From assembly GCA_002449845.1 (NCBI GenBank), contig DJXW01000019.1:148145-212144 (forward strand): a stretch of 64,000 bases of DNA. The letters are read 5' to 3'. Of this stretch, positions 44,944 to 53,600 are shown piece after piece. Every line of letters begins with the position of its first letter. The first letter of the stretch is position 1. The notes beneath the pieces are model-generated. The model was not told the origin of the DNA. It did not search any database and saw nothing but the letters and a program-made list of their open reading frames with translations. The DNA is from Prevotella sp. UBA6994. Its GTDB lineage: Bacteria; Bacteroidota; Bacteroidia; Bacteroidales; Bacteroidaceae. A program made the translations under genes and the position numbers.

Positions 44944-45370
44944 TTGTTGAGTGTTGAATGTTTAGTGTTTAGTGATGGATAGTTTTTCTTTTGAGGATTT
45001 AAATGCTTATAAGTATTCCAGAGCCTTGGTTAGAAGCGTTTATAATCTTGTAGTTAGATTCCCAAACTATGAGAGAAATGTTCTTTCTGACCAACTAAGG
45101 AGATCGGTAATCTCTGTACCTTCAAACATTGCAGAGGGGATGGGAAGAACTTCTCCAAAAGAACAAGTTCATTTTTTGGAAATATCTTATGGGTCTTTGA
45201 TGGAAGTGTTGTGCCAGTTACAATTGGCACACGACCTTGACTATATTACAGTAGAAGAGTTTTATGAGCGAAGAGCTCAAATACAAACTACAGCCAAAAT
45301 CCTCTCAGGATTACGTTCGTCACTAATCAAACACTAAACGCTAAACACTAAACGCTAAACACTAAACATT
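44943..45370. mobile_element. Heptamer-flanked cassette carrying a four-helix-bundle gene, inserted in the kor operon
   Basis: Perfect 16-bp inverted repeats (AATGTTTAGTGTTTAG at 44957-44972 and its complement at 45355-45370) bracket the gene. The repeats continue as 7-bp units (GTTTAGT type on the left, CACTAAA/CGCTAAA on the right). The cassette fills precisely the space between the korB stop and the korC start. No transposase is inside. The same heptamers without a gene form the hairpin at 29795-29872. That it moves is an inference. Confidence 0.6.
44975..45337 (+). CDS. Four-helix-bundle protein (23S rRNA intervening-sequence/S23 family)
   Basis: The 120-residue product matches the four-helix-bundle family (FEDLNAYKYSRALVRSVYNL, QLRRSVISVPSNIAEGMGR, ISYGSLMEVLCQLQLAHDL), first known from ORFs within 23S rRNA intervening sequences and related to Avd of diversity-generating retroelements. 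The function of stand-alone members is unknown. ATG at 44975 is preferred; a GTG codon directly precedes it. Both start and stop codons lie at or in the heptamer repeats: the stop TAA is part of a CACTAAA unit. Its position between korB and korC is foreign to the operon. Confidence 0.88.
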   Translation: MDSFSFEDLNAYKYSRALVRSVYNLVVRFPNYERNVLSDQLRRSVISVPSNIAEGMGRTSPKEQVHFLEISYGSLMEVLCQLQLAHDLDYITVEEFYERRAQIQTTAKILSGLRSSLIKH

Positions 45371-45376
45371 ATAACA

Positions 45377-45922
45377 ATGAAAACAGAAATTATCATATCA
45401 GGTTTCGGAGGTCAGGGTGTTCTTTCTATGGGAAAGATTCTCGCTTATTCTGGCCTTATGGAAAACAAGGAGGTAACTTGGATGCCAGCATACGGTCCTG
45501 AACAGCGAGGCGGTACTGCTAATGTCACGGTGATTGTCAGTGACGAGCGTATCTCTTCGCCCATCCTCAGTAAATACGATGTGGCGATAGTCTTGAATCA
45601 ACCCTCATTGGATAAGTTTGAACCAAAGATCAAACCAGGTGGTGTGTTGATTTACGATGGATATGGTATCATCAATCCTCCCAAGCGTCAAGACATTCAA
45701 GTATATCGTATAGATGCGATGGACAAAGCTGCTGAGATGAAAAACTCTAAGGTATTCAACATGATTGTCTTGGGCGGCTTGCTCAAGGTTTGTCCTGTGG
45801 TAAGTACCGACGGATTGCAGAAAGCTCTCTTCAAGAGTCTGCCCGAACGCCATCATGGATTGATTCCTCTCAACATGCAAGCTGTGGACGAGGGAATGAA
45901 GATTATTGAGAAACAAGATTAA
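45377..45922 (+). CDS. korC: 2-oxoacid:ferredoxin oxidoreductase gamma subunit
   Basis: The 181-residue protein is the gamma subunit (IIISGFGGQGVLSMGKILAYSGL, MPAYGPEQRGGTANVTVIVSDERISSP). It completes the KorABC enzyme. In relatives it follows korB directly; here it is displaced about 430 nt by the cassette with the four-helix-bundle gene. Its ribosome-entry region is now formed by the end of the heptamer array (only 6 nt between them), so translation may be altered. Confidence 0.94.
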   Translation: MKTEIIISGFGGQGVLSMGKILAYSGLMENKEVTWMPAYGPEQRGGTANVTVIVSDERISSPILSKYDVAIVLNQPSLDKFEPKIKPGGVLIYDGYGIINPPKRQDIQVYRIDAMDKAAEMKNSKVFNMIVLGGLLKVCPVVSTDGLQKALFKSLPERHHGLIPLNMQAVDEGMKIIEKQD

Positions 45923-45958
45923 GACTTGTCGATAAGTCGAATGGATAATCCAATAAGC

Positions 45959-46000
45959 GTGTAAGTGTTGCGCAGGCGAATAACCCACGCATACTTACAC
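45959..46000. terminator. Inverted repeat after korC
   Basis: GTGTAAGT and ACTTACAC, with GCG/CGC inside, form a hairpin between korC and the GH20 gene. It is followed by CTTATTTATAT rather than a clean T-run, so termination is probable but not certain. Confidence 0.5.
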
Positions 46001-46036
46001 CTTATTTATATATATAAGCATCTCTCTACGGCAATC

Positions 46037-48097
46037 ATGTCTATATATTACAAAAGAAACCTTCTATTGACTTTTGTGTTCTTTGCTTTTACTTGTGGGG
46101 TGAATGCAAAGATTTACCACCTCTTGCCCAAACCTAAGATGGTGGAAAAAGATACTGAAACATTATTGCTCAATAAGCCTTTGCGCTTTACATCCCAACC
46201 TTCTCATCGTATTTACCATGCTTTTACCAATTTCCTTCATGTCACATTCAACAATCAGGCTTCTTCCATTCCCGTAACGGTTGAGTATGTGGATTCCATC
46301 AAAGGTTCATACGATTATCTCTTGGATGGTTATCCCAATGAAGCATATTGTTTGAGGGTGAATAAGTCTGGAATTAAAATCCAGGCAATTACTGAAGTTG
46401 GTGTGCTTCGTGCCATTCAGACGTTGGCTCAAATGATGGAGGGAAACGATATTCCGTCTCTTGAATGTTGTACCATTACTGATTGGCCATCTTTCAAGAT
46501 TCGTGGCTTGATGCATGATGTAGGACGTAGTTACATCAGTACTGAAACATTGAAGAAGCAAATTCGTTTGCTTGCCCATTTCAAGGTGAATACTCTGCAT
46601 CTTCATCTGACTGAAAACCAAGCATGGCGTTTTGAGGTGAAACAATATCCTCATTTGACGGATTCCTCTTCCATGACTCGTTTCATTGGAAAGTTTTATT
46701 CCCAGAAAGAATGTCGCGAATTGGATGAGTTGGCTTACGATTACGGAATAACGCTTATTCCTGAGATAGATATGCCTGGACACAGTGCCGCCTTTGAACG
46801 TGCCATGCGACATTCCATGCAAACCGATCAAGGAATGACAGAACTGAAAAACATCCTTACAGAAGTGGCTTCGGTGTTCGTCCATGCACCTTATATTCAT
46901 ATCGGGGCGGATGAGCAAACCATCAACTATCCTCAATTCTTGGAGACAATCTGCAATCATGTGCATTCTCTTGGTAAGAAAGTGGTGATATGGAATCCTA
47001 TCAGAGGCATTCAAATCACTCCTAACATGGGTGCTGACATGACTCAGATGTGGAGTACGGCTGGTAAGATGGTCAAGGGAATGCCTAACATTGATTGTCG
47101 CTACAACTATATCAATCACTTCGATCTGTTTGCTGACGTGGTGGGCATCTATCGCAGCAATATTTATAATGCCCAAAGTGGTGATTCCAATATTGCGGGA
47201 ACGATTTCGGCTGTTTGGAATGACCGTTTCATAGAAGATGAAGATGGTATCATGCGCCAAAACAACGTCTATGCTAACGTGCTGGCATCTGCGGAACGGG
47301 CTTGGATGGGTGGTGGCAAACAATATATAGAACAGGGAGGAACCATATTGCCTCTTTCTGGTGATGAATATGATGAGTTTAGGGATTGGGAACGTCGGTT
47401 CTTGTTTCATAAAGCACATTCGCTGAGCACAGAACCTATCTCGTATGTGCAACAGTCGCAGGTGTGTTGGCAGATTACTGATGCTTTCCCTAATCATGGC
47501 AATCCTTCAGAGGTGTTTCCTCCAGAGACAGAGGGAATGAAAGACAGTTATGTTTATCAAGGGCAATCATACAAAACAGGCTTAGCAAGAGGCGCAGGTA
47601 TCTATTTGAGACATGTTTGGGGAACCGTTGTTCCTGGATTCTATGCTCGTCCTCAATTAAATACCACCGCATACGCTTGGACATACGTGTATTCTCCCAT
47701 CAAACAACGTGCTGGAGCGTTGATAGAATTCCAAAATTACTCTCGCTCTGAGAAAGATGCGGCTCCCCCAATGGGGTGTTGGGATGGTAAGGGTTCTCGT
47801 CTTTGGCTCAACGATGTGGAAATAGCACCTCCTCATTGGAATCATGCTGATGTTCCTGTATCTCATGAAACTCCTCTGAAAAACGAGAATGCCTCGGCAC
47901 GTACTCCTGTACCAATCGTTTTGGAACAGGGATGGAACAAGGTGTTCTTGAAACTTCCCTACATCCATGTCCCGTTTGTGCGCCTGAATAAGTGGATGTT
48001 CACTTTTGTCATCACCGACCTTGACGGACGCAATGCGCTCAACGGACTGGTTTATTCTCCTCAAAAGACTTTTCAATCATCAAGTGACAATAACTAA
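46037..48097 (+). CDS. Glycoside hydrolase family 20 beta-N-acetylhexosaminidase
   Basis: The start at 46037 (MSIYYKRNLLLTFVFFAFTCGVNA-KI) gives 686 residues with a signal peptide. A GH20b-type N-domain (about 30-150) precedes the TIM barrel with FKIRGLMHDVGRSYIS, HLHLTENQAWRFE, PEIDMPGHS and the catalytic D292-E293 pair (HIGADEQ). The C-terminal about 200 residues are beta-rich and contain substrate- or surface-binding modules of unknown type. It releases terminal GlcNAc or GalNAc from glycans in the periplasm or at the surface. It precedes the GH51 gene by 30 nt. Confidence 0.9.
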   Translation: MSIYYKRNLLLTFVFFAFTCGVNAKIYHLLPKPKMVEKDTETLLLNKPLRFTSQPSHRIYHAFTNFLHVTFNNQASSIPVTVEYVDSIKGSYDYLLDGYPNEAYCLRVNKSGIKIQAITEVGVLRAIQTLAQMMEGNDIPSLECCTITDWPSFKIRGLMHDVGRSYISTETLKKQIRLLAHFKVNTLHLHLTENQAWRFEVKQYPHLTDSSSMTRFIGKFYSQKECRELDELAYDYGITLIPEIDMPGHSAAFERAMRHSMQTDQGMTELKNILTEVASVFVHAPYIHIGADEQTINYPQFLETICNHVHSLGKKVVIWNPIRGIQITPNMGADMTQMWSTAGKMVKGMPNIDCRYNYINHFDLFADVVGIYRSNIYNAQSGDSNIAGTISAVWNDRFIEDEDGIMRQNNVYANVLASAERAWMGGGKQYIEQGGTILPLSGDEYDEFRDWERRFLFHKAHSLSTEPISYVQQSQVCWQITDAFPNHGNPSEVFPPETEGMKDSYVYQGQSYKTGLARGAGIYLRHVWGTVVPGFYARPQLNTTAYAWTYVYSPIKQRAGALIEFQNYSRSEKDAAPPMGCWDGKGSRLWLNDVEIAPPHWNHADVPVSHETPLKNENASARTPVPIVLEQGWNKVFLKLPYIHVPFVRLNKWMFTFVITDLDGRNALNGLVYSPQKTFQSSSDNN

Positions 48098-48127
48098 AAA
48101 CATGTTTCATTTAATATCATATACATT

Positions 48128-50719
48128 ATGAAAAAATACATTTACGGAAGAGCCAAGATGCTTGTGGCTGCCTTATCTGTTGCGGCGTACTCGCAGGCTG
48201 CGGATATTCCATCTTACACCATTCTTGGCAACGACACCACGTGTCAAATCTTTATCTATTCTCCTGGTGAGAGGGATGGATTACACTTGGCTTACCTCAA
48301 GGACGACGATACTTGGAACGAAGTGGCTCAGTTGTGTGCGTCCGATTATTCTCGTTGGGGCTCAGAGAAGCGTATGTATTCGCCTTACGTGGTTCATGCC
48401 AATGACGGAACGTGGCGTGCGGTGTGGTCGGTCAACGATTATGCGCCTTGTCTTGCTGTGGCTTACAGTGAAGACTTGGTTACTTGGCGACCACAAGATT
48501 ATCCCAAGATGATGGAGAAAGGATGTAAGCAGCCCATTGTCTTCGCTATGGATGATGGTTCTTTCGACATTTACTTCAAGTCGGATAAGGGTAAGCGATA
48601 CGTTCAGGCTTCCCATGATTTCCGTCGTTTCGTGGAAGATTCCATTCCCAGTACGATTGACGATATTGCTTGGGTTCGTGATACGGCTACCATCAATGGG
48701 AAATTATATGAAGGAAATCAATTCGATGTACCCAAGGTACACCTTGATTATATACTGAATTGGTTTGCTGCCATGAAGCGTGAGGATGAGTTGAATCGTG
48801 AGACTATGAAGGATGATGGCAAGCGATTTGCCAATCTGCCTCAAACCGTTCATGCTACCTTGAACGTGGACATGAGTCAGCAGAAACCTATCAGTGATAA
48901 GTTGATTGGCATTTTCTTCGAGGATATCAGCTATGCTGCTGATGGTGGATTGTATGCTGAGTTGGTTCAGAACAGGGATTTTGAATACCGAAAAGGGGAG
49001 GGTAGAGACAAGAATTGGGGTCCCTCGTTTGCTTGGCGATTTTCCGATGGTGTACAGTTGTCGTCAGATAATCCGCTGAGTGCCAACAATCCCACACATA
49101 TCATCATGGAGACCGATACCATCTACAATGGTGGCTGGGACGGTATCATGGACAAAGGTGGATTGTATGATTTCTCCGTGTATGTACGCAATATCGATTG
49201 CAACAAGAAAAAATTGACGGTGGCTCTCGTCAATGAGTCGGGTGACGTCTTGGGAGAGGCTTCGCTTACTTCTGTAGGACAAGGATGGAAACCTTATAAA
49301 CTTACGTTAAACACCGATAGCAAGAAACGGGCAAAGATGACGCTTGCCGATATACAGAAATGCCAGTTGCGTATCGTTGGCAAGAAAAAGGGTAAGGTGG
49401 CTCTCGACATGATTAGTCTTTTCCCTCATGATACGTTCAAGGGCCATGGATTGCGTAAGGATTTAGCCGAAACCATTGCCGCACTCAAGCCTAAGTTTGT
49501 GCGTTTCCCTGGTGGTTGTATGAGTCACGGTGAGGGTATCGACAATATCTATCATTGGAATCACACCGTAGGACCGTGGCAAGACCGTAAGCCAGACTTC
49601 AACATTTGGCATTATCACCAGACACGTGGCTTGGGATTCTATGAGTATTTCCAGTTTTGCGAGGATATTGGTGCCGAACCGCTTCCCGTATTGGCAGCGG
49701 GTGTTCCTTGTCAAAACTCAGGACCCAATGCTGAGGGATTTGGTGGTCAGCAAGGGGGTATTCCTATGAAGGAAATGCCGGCTTATATCGATGAGTTGTG
49801 CAATATGATAGAGTGGGCGAATGGTGACCCTGCTACCAACAAATGGGCTAAGATGCGTGCCGATGCTGGTCATCCTGCTCCATTCAACTTGAAATACATT
49901 GGAATTGGCAATGAGGATATCATCTCTACCGTGTTTGAAGAGCGTTGTGCCATGATTTGCAAGGCTATCAAAGAGCGTTATCCCAATATTGTTGTCTGTG
50001 GCACGGTTGGTCCGTTCCATTATCCTTCTGCCGATTACATCGAGGGCTGGAAGTTTGCCAAGGAAAACAAACTGGTGATTGACATGGTTGATGAGCATTA
50101 TTATGAGAGTACTGGATGGTTCATGCACCATTTAGACTATTATGATGATTACGACCGCCAGGGGCCAAAGGTGTATATCGGTGAGTATGCTTCTCGCACT
50201 CGCACGGTGGAATCGGGCTTGGCTGAGGCTCTTTTCCTTTGCAATGTGGAACGTAATGCCGACATTGTTGAAATGACTTCTTATGCGCCACTTTTGGCAA
50301 AAGATGGGCATCATAACTGGAATCCTGATATGATTTATTTCAATAACACGGATATTACGCTTACTCCCAGTTATATGACTCAAAAACTTTTCTCTGTCTA
50401 TTCTGGTAATCGTTACGTGAAGTCTGAAATCACGGTTGACAATGCCGTTAAGCATCGTTTGGCAGCCAGTGTGGTGAAAGATACCAAGTCGGGTAAGACG
50501 TATCTGAAGTTGGTTAATGCCCTTCCTGTAAATGCTTCGTTTGATGTGCAGGGTATGACCTTGAATGCTCCGCTTAAATATGAGGGATATGAAGGGAAGC
50601 CAGCTGACACACGTTTCATGGTGGCTGATTCCCAAGACGATCATTCTTCATTGCCGTTAAAGTTGAATGGCTCTACGATTACTCTCCCGCCTTATTCTGT
50701 TAGGGCTATTGAGTGGTGA
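48128..50719 (+). CDS. GH51 alpha-L-arabinofuranosidase with an N-terminal GH43-like region
   Basis: The 863-residue secreted protein (signal peptide to about SQAA-DI) has two parts. Residues about 30-235 resemble part of a five-bladed GH43-like propeller (MYSPYVVHANDGTWRAVWSVND, YSEDLVTWRPQD), too short to be a full enzyme. From about 245 it is a GH51 arabinofuranosidase with a carbohydrate-binding-like insert, the catalytic acid/base E596 (GIGNED) and nucleophile E686 (YIGEYAS), and a C-terminal beta-sandwich. It removes arabinose side chains from arabinan or arabinoxylan. The GH20 neighbour suggests a small glycan-degrading unit, but no SusC/SusD pair is present. Confidence 0.88.
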   Translation: MKKYIYGRAKMLVAALSVAAYSQAADIPSYTILGNDTTCQIFIYSPGERDGLHLAYLKDDDTWNEVAQLCASDYSRWGSEKRMYSPYVVHANDGTWRAVWSVNDYAPCLAVAYSEDLVTWRPQDYPKMMEKGCKQPIVFAMDDGSFDIYFKSDKGKRYVQASHDFRRFVEDSIPSTIDDIAWVRDTATINGKLYEGNQFDVPKVHLDYILNWFAAMKREDELNRETMKDDGKRFANLPQTVHATLNVDMSQQKPISDKLIGIFFEDISYAADGGLYAELVQNRDFEYRKGEGRDKNWGPSFAWRFSDGVQLSSDNPLSANNPTHIIMETDTIYNGGWDGIMDKGGLYDFSVYVRNIDCNKKKLTVALVNESGDVLGEASLTSVGQGWKPYKLTLNTDSKKRAKMTLADIQKCQLRIVGKKKGKVALDMISLFPHDTFKGHGLRKDLAETIAALKPKFVRFPGGCMSHGEGIDNIYHWNHTVGPWQDRKPDFNIWHYHQTRGLGFYEYFQFCEDIGAEPLPVLAAGVPCQNSGPNAEGFGGQQGGIPMKEMPAYIDELCNMIEWANGDPATNKWAKMRADAGHPAPFNLKYIGIGNEDIISTVFEERCAMICKAIKERYPNIVVCGTVGPFHYPSADYIEGWKFAKENKLVIDMVDEHYYESTGWFMHHLDYYDDYDRQGPKVYIGEYASRTRTVESGLAEALFLCNVERNADIVEMTSYAPLLAKDGHHNWNPDMIYFNNTDITLTPSYMTQKLFSVYSGNRYVKSEITVDNAVKHRLAASVVKDTKSGKTYLKLVNALPVNASFDVQGMTLNAPLKYEGYEGKPADTRFMVADSQDDHSSLPLKLNGSTITLPPYSVRAIEW

Positions 50720-50857
50720 GCCTTTAGTAGTGAGTAGTGAGAGGTGAGTGGTGAGAGGTGAGAGATTAGTCTTTTTGCTTGAGGTTCGTGATTGAGTTTC
50801 CAGCAGTCCTGGGTATTCTCTCACCCCTCACCTCTCACCCCTCTCCACTAAAGGCAC
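50716..50857. repeat. Heptamer-based inverted repeat (GTGAGAG/CTCACCT type), second copy
   Basis: Arms at 50716-50769 and 50815-50857 are complementary in their CCTTTAGT/ACTAAAGG ends and in the GTGAGAG/CTCTCAC heptamers. The left arm includes the GH51 stop codon TGA. The loop contains a GAGAGATTAG motif also seen at 7221-7230. Confidence 0.8.
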
Positions 50858-50935
50858 CTCTCCCCCCTAAACTCCCCCTTTTTCCTTGATTTTTCTCAAA
50901 ATCCGTGGATAAAAATACAAGTTTTGTTGAAAATT

Positions 50936-50967
50936 TTTGGAAATAACGAAATTTTTTGATTACTTTG
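50936..50967 (+). promoter_or_regulatory. Promoter of the OmpA-family gene
   Basis: TTTG at 50936-50939, 20 nt, TTACTTTG at 50960-50967, one base off the TAnnTTTG consensus. The message would have a 5' leader of about 55 nt. Confidence 0.65.
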
Positions 50968-51027
50968 CACACAAATTAGGATGACAATAAGTTCATAAAC
51001 GTTTTAAAATCATTATTTTAGAAAGAC

Positions 51028-52092
51028 ATGAAAAAATTAGTTGTATTATTCGCTGCCGCTATGATGGCAGTATCTGTTTCTGCTCAGACAGTAACAGAAA
51101 GCAAGACGTTTGACAATTTCTATATTGGCATTAACGGCGGTCTTGGTGCAAAGACTACCCCTCCCACTGGTGGTTGGTTGAATAAGCTCAATCCTAACGC
51201 TGGTCTTCGTATCGGTCGTTACTTCACTCCAGTATTTGGTTTGGCATTGGAGAGCAATGCTTATTTCTCTAACAAGCCTTATGCTTCTCACAAGACATTC
51301 GTTCGTGGCATCAATACCAGCCTTCTCGGTACTGTAAACTTGAGCAACTGGTTTGGTGGTTATCCTGGTGAGCCTCGCTGCTTCGAGGTGATAGGTCTCT
51401 ATGGCTTTGGCTGGGGACATACCTTCGACCACAATGTGCTTCCAAAGGCTATCGACAACCTGACCTCTAAGGCTGGTATCGACTTCGCTTTCAACCTTGG
51501 CACCAACAAGGCTTGGCAAGTGTATGTAGAGCCTTCAATCATCTGGGCTCTCAATGGCAATGGCTATGGTCCTGTAGAGTACAACTTGAACAAGTCTATG
51601 GTTCAGTTGAATGCTGGTGTTATTTACAAGTTCCGCAACTCTACCGGCTCTCACAACTTCACCATCGCTCCGGGACGTGACCAAGCTGAGATTGATGCAC
51701 TCAATGCACAGATCAACTCTCTCCGCGACGAACTTGCACGCAAGCCTAAAGAGGTAATCAAGGAAGTGGAAGTGGTGAAGGAAGTTCCTACTACTACCGT
51801 TCAGGAAGTGAAAGTTGAAGACCTCGTATTCGTAACCTTCGCACAAGGTAAGTCTGATTTGACCTTCGACGCTAAGGCTGCTTTGAATAACATCAAGGAA
51901 GGCAGACACGTACAAATCGTTGGTACTGCTTCTCCAGAGGGTAAGCCAGAGCTCAACCAAAAGCTTTCTCAGGCTCGTGCTGACGTAGTTGCTAACTACC
52001 TCAAGACTCGTGGCGTAGTAGTTGACGAAGCTACAGGTAAGGGTGTACAAGGTACCACCTCTAACCGCCTCGCTATTGTTTACGTGAAGTAA
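51028..52092 (+). CDS. OmpA-family outer membrane protein
   Basis: The 354-residue protein has a signal peptide (MKKLVVLFAAAMMAVSVSA-QT), an N-terminal eight-strand barrel-like domain (residues about 25-215), a Glu/Lys/Val-rich linker (EVIKEVEVVKEVPTTTVQEVKVE in the sequence, about 245-270) and a C-terminal OmpA-like peptidoglycan-binding domain (VFVTFAQGKSDLTFDAKAAL...LNQKLSQARADVVANYL). It anchors the outer membrane to peptidoglycan and is probably abundant. It is monocistronic with a strong promoter-like region and a terminator. Confidence 0.93.
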   Translation: MKKLVVLFAAAMMAVSVSAQTVTESKTFDNFYIGINGGLGAKTTPPTGGWLNKLNPNAGLRIGRYFTPVFGLALESNAYFSNKPYASHKTFVRGINTSLLGTVNLSNWFGGYPGEPRCFEVIGLYGFGWGHTFDHNVLPKAIDNLTSKAGIDFAFNLGTNKAWQVYVEPSIIWALNGNGYGPVEYNLNKSMVQLNAGVIYKFRNSTGSHNFTIAPGRDQAEIDALNAQINSLRDELARKPKEVIKEVEVVKEVPTTTVQEVKVEDLVFVTFAQGKSDLTFDAKAALNNIKEGRHVQIVGTASPEGKPELNQKLSQARADVVANYLKTRGVVVDEATGKGVQGTTSNRLAIVYVK

Positions 52093-52124
52093 TTCATTCG
52101 TACAATACATTCATTCAATAATTT

Positions 52125-52163
52125 AAAAACGGACGATTCCATCGATGGAATCGCCCGTTTTTG
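52125..52163 (+). terminator. Intrinsic terminator after the OmpA-family gene
   Basis: AAAACGG-C-GATTCCATC pairs with GATGGAATC-G-CCGTTTT around the palindromic ATCGAT centre, and more T residues follow. Confidence 0.9.
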
Positions 52164-52320
52164 TTTTTTAATGTCGAAATATGTAAATAAATAATGAGGT
52201 TTACAACTTTGTGGACCATCGTCAAAAACGGTCTGAGTGACCTAATGCACATAACGCAAGGTAATCCCTTGGGCTATGGCATGTATCACCTTCACATAAA
52301 GCAAAAATGTTTTGACGTAT

Positions 52321-52740
52321 CTAATAATTTTTTATTAGATGTAATCCTTGCCGACAATAGAATGGGAACTTAGTATCAGAACTAACAAGTGTCATTCTAT
52401 GCGATATAGCCTGAGCTATGATAATGTGATCGTATGGATCTTTGTGGTCTTGAATTTCATTGATTTCTAATTCTGCCAAAGTACGAATTTCATGTTCATC
52501 TATGTTATCAATTACAACAGATGGATCATGTAGCACAAACTCTATCATATCAGATTCATTTTTCCAAAAGCTGGAAAGTAATCGTTTTGTCCTATAAGCA
52601 ATGATAAGTTCTTGCAAACTAATTATACTCAAGTATTTTAAATTCTCAGGATCTTCAATAATTGCACGAACATCATGTGTCAGAGAATCAATATCACTGA
52701 CCATGTGAATATAGATGTTAGTGTCAAGAAGCAGTCTCAT
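52321..52740 (-). CDS. PIN-domain toxin (VapC-like)
   Basis: PIN proteins are Mg-dependent ribonucleases, often toxins that cleave tRNA or rRNA. The 139-residue product starts at the ATG at 52740 (a TTG directly before it is less likely). It has the acidic residues D6 (LLLDTN), E44 (SLQEL), D101/D104 (KDPYDHIIIAQ) and D122 (VSSDTKF). Its start overlaps the stop of a 33-residue gene by one base, the usual layout of antitoxin-toxin operons. Confidence 0.85.
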   Translation of the reverse strand: MRLLLDTNIYIHMVSDIDSLTHDVRAIIEDPENLKYLSIISLQELIIAYRTKRLLSSFWKNESDMIEFVLHDPSVVIDNIDEHEIRTLAELEINEIQDHKDPYDHIIIAQAISHRMTLVSSDTKFPFYCRQGLHLIKNY

Positions 52741-52841
52741 CAATCTAAAACTTTTGGGTCTACAATGGTAATACTGCCTTGAGTGGCTTCATAGTACTTC
52801 CAAAACTCTTTAGCTTTCTCTTCTTTTTCTTGCTTGCTCAT
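52740..52841 (-). CDS. 33-residue putative antitoxin partner of the PIN protein
   Basis: The frame encodes MSKQEKEEKAKEFWKYYEATQ followed by GSITIVDPKVLD. It is limited by an in-frame TAA just upstream of the ATG, has a promoter about 20 nt before its start and overlaps the PIN gene by one base. The charged N-terminal helix followed by a short strand-like tail could bind the toxin. It is much shorter than usual VapB antitoxins and has no DNA-binding domain. Function is inferred from position only. Confidence 0.65.
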   Translation of the reverse strand: MSKQEKEEKAKEFWKYYEATQGSITIVDPKVLD

Positions 52842-52863
52842 AATTATTTATATATTTTTGTGC

Positions 52864-52894
52864 CAAAGATAATGACTTTTCCATTAACTTGCAA
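52864..52894 (-). promoter_or_regulatory. Sigma-ABfr promoter of the PIN toxin-antitoxin operon
   Basis: On the minus strand TTG, 20 nt, TATCTTTG match the consensus. It sets the 33-residue frame as the first cistron. Confidence 0.8.
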
Positions 52895-52975
52895 CTTTTT
52901 AATCAAGAAAATTCTACTCAATTCAATAGATTATAATGTTTAGAAGTGAGGCGCAAAAGAATACCCACGCTGTCA

Positions 52976-53132
52976 CAATTTTCAATCTACAATTTTCAAT
53001 CTTCAATTTTCAATCTTCAATTTTCAATAGAAAAGCATATCTCTTGCTTCTTGTTTCTTGCAACTTAATCTTGCTTCTCAATCTCTAAGACTATTCTCTC
53101 ACCTCTCACCCCTCACTTCTCACCTCTAATTA
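52976..53132. repeat. Compound heptamer array (CAATCTT/CAATTTT, CTTGCTT, CTCACCT)
   Basis: Seven CAATTTT/CAATCTT/CAATCTA units (52976-53024) are followed by a CTTGCTT-CTTGTTT-CTTGCAA-CTTAATC series and by CTCACCT-CTCACCC-CTCACTT-CTCACCT units. Three unrelated heptamers thus stand side by side with the same period. Confidence 0.85.
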
Positions 53133-53149
53133 TTCCCCAAAAATCCCTG

Positions 53150-53500
53150 ACAAATTTTTTTCGTGAAAAATCTCCAAAGAGATTTTGAAAAGCGAAAAAT
53201 AGCTTGTTTTCTTCACAAAATACCATGCTTTTCCTCGTAACATATAATGTTATGCCCGTAACTATGTACTTTATGAGCGTAACTATATATGTTAGCGAGC
53301 TAAAATAATATGTTTAGAACGCCCAAAATCATTGTTTTTCTGCATGAATATACATGATTTTAACGAATAAAAATACAAGTGATTTTGTAATTTATTTATA
53401 ATCAGTGTGTTAGTAATTTGTTTGTAAAACAGCATTTTTTTGACCTACGGAAGAGTTGGTGGAAAATATCGCAATCTGGAGAGCCCTTTTTATTACTTTT
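53150..53500 (-). repeat. Dispersed ~340-bp repeat, copy 2 (opposite orientation)
   Basis: The reverse complement of this stretch follows the copy at 39890-40230 from GGGCTCTCCAGA to GAGATTTTTCACGAA. It includes three 21-bp units, each ending in a GTTACG-type motif. The nearby genes differ from those at copy 1, so it is a dispersed repeat and not part of a duplicated locus. Confidence 0.85.
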
Positions 53501-53558
53501 CTTTGACAAATTGAGTAGGTGAGAATATAATCGCTATTTACATTTATGTCTCTATCTT

Positions 53559-53600
53559 CAATCTTCAATCTTCAATTTTCAATTTTCAATCTTCAATCTT
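53559..53600. repeat. Heptamer array (CAATCTT/CAATTTT) running into the araC-type gene
   Basis: Six 7-bp units end inside the coding region of the regulator at 53586: the last codons (KIED and the stop) are made from TTGAAGA units read on the minus strand. Confidence 0.85.

Noticed and set aside
46307..47497. Minus-strand open frame of 396 codons
   Set aside because: It lies fully antisense to the GH20 gene, whose motifs and signal peptide are clear. The antisense product is rich in His/Ile/Ser without any family motif.
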